From contig JAJONK010000230.1 of assembly GCA_021323355.1 (NCBI GenBank), positions 1 through 5,085 of the forward strand: a DNA stretch of 5,085 nt, given 5' to 3'. The translations under genes and the position numbers were made by a program. The stretch is from Deltaproteobacteria bacterium (GTDB taxonomy: Bacteria; Desulfobacterota; Binatia; UBA9968). This document shows positions 1 through 5,085 of the stretch, one piece after another. Position 1 is the first letter of the stretch, and the number at the start of each line of letters is the position of its first letter. The notes beneath the pieces were generated by a model, which worked only from the letters and a program-made list of their open reading frames with translations, was not told where the DNA came from and ran no database searches.

Positions 1-255
1 GCCGCCGGCGCGAGCTACGGGCAACTGATGAAGCCCTCACAGTTCCGGGGTTTGATCCGCCAAATGGGGCGCATACCCGCTGAACGGTCGACCACTTATA
101 AGGACATCCGGGTATTTGAGACAGAGAATGGTTCCGTCGATCTGCTCGATCAGGTGAACGACCCGTCAGAACGTTTCGGCTCTTACCGAAACCTGATTGC
201 TTTAAAAAACTTTCGCTTCAGAGAGTTCTATAGCGAACAAAAAAACAAGCATTAA
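1..255 (+). CDS. Radical SAM enzyme of the CofH / MqnC / MqnE family, C-terminal fragment (probably FO synthase subunit CofH)
   Basis: The reading frame is open from the first base and ends at TAA 253-255, so the 5' part, including any CxxxCxxC radical SAM motif, lies outside the window; 84 residues remain. The start AAGASYGQ followed by a helix and GRIPAERSTTY matches the C-terminal pattern of CofH-type proteins (AAGA.HGQ ... GR.P.QRTTLY), which join tyrosine-derived 4-hydroxybenzyl to 5-amino-6-ribitylaminouracil in F0/coenzyme F420 synthesis in the cytoplasm. The related menaquinone enzymes MqnC and MqnE end in a similar way, so the subfamily is a judgement from the GASYGQ and RSTTY residues. 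After the core end there is a tail of about 40 residues containing NDPSERFGSYRNL and a basic/aromatic FRFREFY stretch, beyond the usual end of short CofH proteins. The family is fairly sure; the exact reaction is not. The next gene lies 44 bases downstream on the same strand. Confidence 0.65.
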   Translation, partial: AAGASYGQLMKPSQFRGLIRQMGRIPAERSTTYKDIRVFETENGSVDLLDQVNDPSERFGSYRNLIALKNFRFREFYSEQKNKH

Positions 256-299
256 ACATTTCATCGCCCATCCGACACTTTCTAAAAGCCGCTGCTGGT

Positions 300-944
300 A
301 TGCAAGGTAACCCTGCGAGTTTCGACGCCATCGGAAACCGTCTAGGTTTCAGCATCGCTGAAAACAATAGTCAACGTTTGCGACTAATCTGGCGCGGCCC
401 AAGATTTCCCGCTTATCTCTGTTTGAGTATTGCCATTCTCTTGCTGTTCATTTCCGTGCCGATCGTTGGGGCCATTCGCCTGCGCGGCTTCGTCGGTCCG
501 GCAGCGTCGCTGTGGTATTTCCCGGTCATGAACATGATTCTTTTCGGCATCGCTTGCTACTTGCTGACATTGAAGAGAACCATCTTGTTCGATCATCACG
601 GGCAGAAAATCATTCTGACGAACCAGAGTCTGTTCAATCGATCATTGCTGTCGGCCAGCTATTCGGAAATTGAACGAATCAATCTCGGCGTCGATCAGGT
701 GTACAACGGCTTCGCCGTAGCTGGGTCCTCAGCGGCGCAACAATTTCCCGTTCCGTCGCTGCGCTTGTTCCTGTTTAACGGTGACAGCGTCCTGTTGGAC
801 CGTGGCAGCCGCGCAAGATTGAGAGAACTCGGGATGCAAATCGGCGAGCGATTGGAGAAGCCTTTGCAGATCGATGCACGACTAGAACTCGAGAAAACCG
901 GGGCAGTGAAATCTCACGAGGAAGCCGAACGCGCCAGAATCTGA
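300..944 (+). CDS. Membrane protein with two N-terminal transmembrane helices and a PH-like C-terminal domain, function unknown
   Basis: I do not recognise a named family. The 214-residue protein has a polar N-terminus (1-35), a hydrophobic helix at about 36-59, a short basic loop containing RLRGF (60-64), a second helix at about 71-91, and then a soluble part. From about 92 to 185 there are alternating strand-like segments: RTILFD, KIILTNQ, SYSEIERINLGVD and SLRLFLFNGDSVLLDRG. A helix containing LRELGMQIGERLEKPL follows. This order, two helices and then a small beta-rich domain closed by one helix, resembles bacterial membrane-anchored PH-domain (DUF304-like) proteins. That is inference from pattern only. 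The basic residues after helix 2 suggest that the C-terminal domain is cytoplasmic. The ATG at 300 is the first Met, but no good Shine-Dalgarno sequence precedes it, so the start is uncertain; a TTG at 378 is a weaker alternative. The last 31 bases overlap the convergent lipoprotein gene. Confidence 0.8.
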   Translation: MQGNPASFDAIGNRLGFSIAENNSQRLRLIWRGPRFPAYLCLSIAILLLFISVPIVGAIRLRGFVGPAASLWYFPVMNMILFGIACYLLTLKRTILFDHHGQKIILTNQSLFNRSLLSASYSEIERINLGVDQVYNGFAVAGSSAAQQFPVPSLRLFLFNGDSVLLDRGSRARLRELGMQIGERLEKPLQIDARLELEKTGAVKSHEEAERARI

Positions 945-1543
945 TGTAATTGCCCCACCGCTTTCTTTACGCCATCCATCATAAGCTGTTCTGCGCTCAA
1001 CCATCGAACACCGCGCTGGCTGATATCACCCAAGCCAAAGATGTTTTCGCTTAGAGGCTTCTGGGTTTCATCGAATCGCGCCGACCAGATCACGTCGCCG
1101 CGCCGAACGTCGATAAGATCCAGGACGAAGGCTACCGACGCGGGGCTCTTGACTCCCCAATCATCGCCGACGCGCTCCCGAAACCGTTGTACCCTTCCGA
1201 CCATAACGGCATCGGCAAAAACCATCTCGCCGATTTGTCGCAGACGCGCCGCATCCGTGGTTGACGGCTTCATTTGCTCGACCTGCTTAACCTCGCTTTC
1301 AGCGACAATCTGCCAGCTGGGCGAGGAGGCCATTGCCGAGTAGAGCTGTTTGGCGAGCATTTCAGGAGGATTGTTTTGTTGCGATTGCGCCTGTTCCGCC
1401 GCGCTGGACGTTTCAGGTGGAAGCACAGCGATACGCCTGATCCGACGCGATTCTAAATCGAGGGAGCGCTTACTTTGCAGGTTTCCAGATCCCAAACTGC
1501 AGCCGGAGAGAAGTGTAAGAGCGATTGCAATAATCTTGAGCAT
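914..1543 (-). CDS. Putative outer-membrane lipoprotein, TolB-N / CsgG / LpoB-like fold
   Basis: The 209-residue product starts with Lys3, a hydrophobic segment (4-12) and the lipobox L12-S13-G14-C15, a classic signal peptidase II site. Ser at the +2 position, rather than Asp, favours outer-membrane sorting by the Lol system. The mature part has a low-complexity Ser/Gln linker (44-58). Around it is a pattern typical of periplasmic lipoproteins that share the TolB N-terminal/CsgG fold: RRIRRIAVLPPE (33-44), a helix with LAKQLYSAM, SWQIVAESEV, a helix, then ADAVMVGRVQRFRERVG, SVAFVLDLIDVRRGDVIWSARFDETQ and the C-terminal region RGVRWLSAEQLMMDGVKKAV. The fold assignment is by motif resemblance. 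The role could be envelope assembly or polysaccharide export, but nothing here fixes it. The ATG is firm because an in-frame TAA lies at 1553-1555 just upstream. The gene follows aspS by 50 bases on the same strand, so it is probably the last gene of the hisS-aspS unit. Its 3' end overlaps the convergent membrane-protein gene. Confidence 0.8.
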   Translation of the reverse strand: MLKIIAIALTLLSGCSLGSGNLQSKRSLDLESRRIRRIAVLPPETSSAAEQAQSQQNNPPEMLAKQLYSAMASSPSWQIVAESEVKQVEQMKPSTTDAARLRQIGEMVFADAVMVGRVQRFRERVGDDWGVKSPASVAFVLDLIDVRRGDVIWSARFDETQKPLSENIFGLGDISQRGVRWLSAEQLMMDGVKKAVGQLHQILARSASS

Positions 1544-1555
1544 GTTGATTCGTTA

Positions 1556-1560
1556 CCTTC
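1556..1560 (-). promoter_or_regulatory. Probable ribosome binding site of the lipoprotein gene
   Basis: On the - strand GAAGG lies 12 bases before the ATG at 1543. The spacing is long, but this is the only purine-rich anti-SD match in the 50-base gap. Having its own site means that translation does not depend on coupling to aspS. Confidence 0.5.
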
Positions 1561-1593
1561 GATATCAATATTGAACAATCACTTGGATCGGCG

Positions 1594-3396
<1,803 letters not shown>

Positions 3397-4662
3397 TTAG
3401 CTAGCCTTCCTCGACAGCAACGCTCCCTCTACATCATTCAAACGTATCTCACTTTGCTCCCTGCTGGCCATATCGCGGAGTAAAGCTACTCCTCTATCAA
3501 GCTCATTGTCGCCGACGATGAGAACCGCCGACGCGTTGAGCTTATCGGCCCGTCTCATTTGACTCTTGAGGCTTCTAACCTCGCCCTCAATTTCGATGGA
3601 TAATCCTTTCTGGCGCAGCCGGTGCACCACAGGAAAAGCCCAATCGCGAGCATTCTCGCCTACCCAGACTGTGTAAACTACCGGACCCACGGGAGCCGGA
3701 CTTCTCTTCGAATGCAGTAACATGGTCAAGCGCTCGATCCCCATTGCAAAGCCAACCCCCGGAATCGCCGGACCGCCGAGTTCCTGGACCAAACCATCGT
3801 AGCGGCCTCCGGCTGCAATGGCGCTCTGCGAGCCCAATTGATTGCTTGTCCACTCGAAAGTAGTCCGGCAATAATAATCCAGGCCGCGCACCATGCGCGG
3901 GTTCAAATCATAACGCACAGCAGTCTGCCGCAGCAGCCGCTGAACGATCTCGAAATGTTGACGGCAGGAATCGCACAACGAATCAAGAATTGAGGGAGCA
4001 TTCTTGGTCTGCTCAATACAGCCGGGCTCCTTGCAGTCCAATACCCGAAGCGGATTGCGCTCCATCCGGCGCCGGCAGTTGGCGCAGAGCGCTTGCTCAC
4101 GCTCCCTCAGAAACGCCAACAGCAGCTGTCGGTATTTCGGACGGCAATCGGAGCAGCCCAGCGAATTGAGCTGCAACGCGGCGCTTTCAATGCCTGTGGC
4201 GGAGAAGAAGTCGTTCAGAAGCAATAGTACTTCGGCATCGATAAAAGGATCGCCTCGACCCAATACTTCCGCGCCGATCTGATGGAATTGACGCATTCGA
4301 CCTTTTTGCGGTCGCTCGCGGCGAAACATCGGTCCGAGATAATAAAGTTTCTGCACCGGCTCAGTCTTGAACAACTCCGATTCCACATAGGCTCGCACCA
4401 CGCCTGCTGTGCCCTCCGGGCGTAATGTCAAAAGGGAACCTTTTGCGTCTTGATCGGCGAACGTATACATCTCTTTTTCCACGATATCGGTCGTTTCGCC
4501 GAGTGACCGACTAAACAGTTCGGTTTTTTCCACAATCGGAATTCGGATTTCGGCAAAGTTATACGTCGCAAAAATTTTGCGAGCGGCGTTTTCGACCCGC
4601 TGCCAGATTTCAACTTCACCTGGCAGAATATCGGAAAAACCTTTGATTGCCGTGACTTTCAT
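3397..4662 (-). CDS. hisS: Histidyl-tRNA synthetase
   Basis: This class IIa synthetase attaches histidine to tRNA(His) as a cytoplasmic homodimer. The 421 residues match the normal bacterial length. The protein opens with the family's KGFSDILPGE (7-16). Motif 1 runs about 36-56, and TLRPEGT (79-85) binds histidine and the adenylate. Motif 2 is MFRRERPQKGRMRQFHQIGAE (112-132). The HisRS-specific signatures are RGLDYYCRT (259-267, with catalytic Arg259) and AAGGRYDGL (283-291). Motif 3 is GFAMGIERL (304-312). The C-terminal anticodon-binding domain is about 328-418. The insertion domain (about 165-240) holds eight cysteines, at 170, 173, 193, 196, 210, 215, 230 and 233. This looks like the metal-site arrangement known in the long-insert HisRS branch of Firmicutes and deltaproteobacteria. 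The ATG at 4662 is supported by the family N-terminus and by an in-frame TAA at 4672-4674. The only SD-like match, AAGGA at 4676-4680, has a long 13-base spacing. The gene heads the cluster with aspS. Confidence 0.98.
   Translation of the reverse strand: MKVTAIKGFSDILPGEVEIWQRVENAARKIFATYNFAEIRIPIVEKTELFSRSLGETTDIVEKEMYTFADQDAKGSLLTLRPEGTAGVVRAYVESELFKTEPVQKLYYLGPMFRRERPQKGRMRQFHQIGAEVLGRGDPFIDAEVLLLLNDFFSATGIESAALQLNSLGCSDCRPKYRQLLLAFLREREQALCANCRRRMERNPLRVLDCKEPGCIEQTKNAPSILDSLCDSCRQHFEIVQRLLRQTAVRYDLNPRMVRGLDYYCRTTFEWTSNQLGSQSAIAAGGRYDGLVQELGGPAIPGVGFAMGIERLTMLLHSKRSPAPVGPVVYTVWVGENARDWAFPVVHRLRQKGLSIEIEGEVRSLKSQMRRADKLNASAVLIVGDNELDRGVALLRDMASREQSEIRLNDVEGALLSRKAS
3405..3410 (-). promoter_or_regulatory. 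Ribosome binding site of aspS, inside the hisS 3' end
   Basis: On the - strand GGAAGG lies 8 bases before the aspS ATG, within the last codons of hisS. This strong, well-placed site supports the ATG at 3396. It also shows that ribosomes finishing hisS stop next to the aspS start. Confidence 0.75.
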
Positions 4663-4778
4663 TGAGCTTGCTTAATCCTTTTCGATATCGAGCACCTGAT
4701 CGGCGTAAGAAAGATTCCAGAGTCCACGGCTCGCAAACTTGGCCCGCAGAGCTGCAGACAATGCACTATGCCGGTTTC

Positions 4779-4797
4779 AGCAATGTAAGAGCAATGT
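4779..4797 (-). repeat. Tandem 8-base direct repeat ACATTGCT overlapping the hisS promoter
   Basis: Two identical copies of ACATTGCT (- strand) lie at 4790-4797 and 4779-4786. The period is 11 bases, about one helical turn, so both copies present the same DNA face. The second copy covers the predicted -10 element and the first lies in the spacer. The layout resembles a direct-repeat operator, but a chance origin cannot be excluded for a pair this short. Confidence 0.45.
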
Positions 4798-4810
4798 GGA
4801 TGGATGCCAA
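4782..4810 (-). promoter_or_regulatory. Predicted sigma70-type promoter for hisS-aspS-lipoprotein
   Basis: Reading the - strand, a -35 element TTGGCA (4805-4810, 5 of 6 consensus bases) is followed after exactly 17 bases by a -10 element TACATT (4782-4787, 4 of 6). Transcription would start near 4775 and give a leader of about 110 bases before hisS. It is the best match I found by eye in the 222-base gap upstream of hisS. The call is a consensus match only, with no experimental support. Confidence 0.5.
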
Positions 4811-4884
4811 AACGCGGTTAAAAAAATTATCCAGGACAAGCAAGACTAACCGTGAGACCCGACCTGTTGCAATCCCAGTCTGCA

Positions 4885-5085
4885 TTATCCGTGCGCCTTG
4901 TACCGATAAGCACGACTACGGCGCGTGCTGCCGTGAAGTTCGGCAAATAAAAACCCTCGAAAGATCATGAAATAACTGAGGCATAAACCCATGCCGACTG
5001 CGATGATAAAAATTTGCACCACGTAGGGTAGTTCCGTCGTGATAGCGCTCAAGATGTTAAGGATCAAATATCCGGCTATGGTCAG
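4885..5085 (-). CDS. Integral membrane protein, C-terminal fragment, family not recognised
   Basis: The frame is open to the right edge of the window and ends at TAA 4885-4887, so only the last 66 residues are present; the true start lies outside. I do not recognise the family. The fragment begins in a hydrophobic segment (about 1-15, LTIAGYLILNILSAI), passes a short loop TTELPY, and enters a second, well-defined membrane helix (about 22-42, from VVQIFIIAVG to LSYFMIF). It ends with a basic tail, HGSTRRSRAYRYKAHG. By the positive-inside rule this tail lies in the cytoplasm. A TTG at 5065-5067 could be read as a start, but coding character continues upstream of it to the edge, so a fragment is more likely. 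The gene lies 222 bases upstream of hisS on the same strand. The promoter in that gap suggests that hisS does not depend on it. Confidence 0.6.
   Translation of the reverse strand: MTIAGYLILNILSAITTELPYVVQIFIIAVGMGLCLSYFMIFRGFLFAELHGSTRRSRAYRYKAHG

Noticed and set aside
900..956. Inverted repeat GGGGCA (900-905) / TGCCCC (951-956) flanking the convergent gene ends, as a bidirectional terminator
   Set aside because: The stem is only 6 bases with a loop of about 45 bases and no T-tract on either side, so it does not fit an intrinsic terminator.
1565..1574. Perfect palindrome TCAATATTGA between aspS and the lipoprotein gene
   Set aside because: It is AT-rich and only 10 bases long, so it is likely by chance. 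No promoter with acceptable hexamers and room for a leader accompanies it.
4682..4691. Perfect palindrome TCGATATCGA in the hisS leader
   Set aside because: Short and isolated. As RNA it gives only a 3-base stem, and no second copy is found nearby.
4820..4826. Run of seven T on the - strand after the membrane-protein gene, as an intrinsic terminator
   Set aside because: I could not find a stable GC-rich hairpin immediately upstream of the T-run.
4663..4884. tRNA, T-box or other riboswitch in the gap upstream of hisS
   Set aside because: No cloverleaf with a T-loop consensus, and no T-box specifier or terminator/antiterminator pattern, could be recognised by eye.
4662..4970. 102-residue + strand ORF from a TTG
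   Set aside because: It runs antisense through the hisS promoter gap and into the membrane-protein fragment, has no SD, and its composition looks random (many Arg, Thr and Cys, no domain pattern).

Overview
This window looks like an ordinary chromosomal segment of a Gram-negative bacterium of moderate GC content. The best guess is a deltaproteobacteria-like or related lineage (Desulfobacterota, Binatota or Tectomicrobia type). The evidence is a lipoprotein with a lipobox, an AspRS with the Pseudomonas-like non-discriminating signature, a HisRS with a cysteine-rich insertion, and the tail of what looks like a coenzyme F420 biosynthesis radical SAM protein. The lineage is inferred from general family resemblance, not from a search.

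Layout. The left edge (1-255, + strand) holds the C-terminal end of a CofH/MqnC/MqnE-type radical SAM enzyme, most like CofH. After 44 bases comes a + strand gene for a 214-residue protein with two membrane helices and a soluble, PH-like C-terminal domain (300-944). Its 3' end overlaps, tail to tail by 31 bases, a - strand lipoprotein gene (914-1543). Reading in the - direction, the rest is a compact cluster: hisS (4662 to 3397), aspS (3396 to 1594, abutting hisS with the junction TAAATG) and then the lipoprotein gene 50 bases further on. The right edge (4885-5085, - strand) is the C-terminal end of an unidentified integral membrane protein.

The cluster appears to be driven from the 222-base gap 4663-4884. 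I see there a good sigma70-like promoter (TTGGCA, 17 bases, TACATT on the - strand). A tandem ACATTGCT repeat with an 11-base period overlaps its -10 element.

How the genes work together. HisRS and AspRS supply charged tRNAs. AspRS probably also makes Asp-tRNA(Asn) for GatCAB amidation. The lipoprotein and the membrane protein have no evident link to translation. I found no mobile element, CRISPR array, tRNA, rRNA or phage signature, and no convincing undescribed system. The points worth a second look are the hisS promoter repeats, the short ORF in the hisS leader, the predicted AspRS specificity, and the lipoprotein gene trailing a two-synthetase operon.
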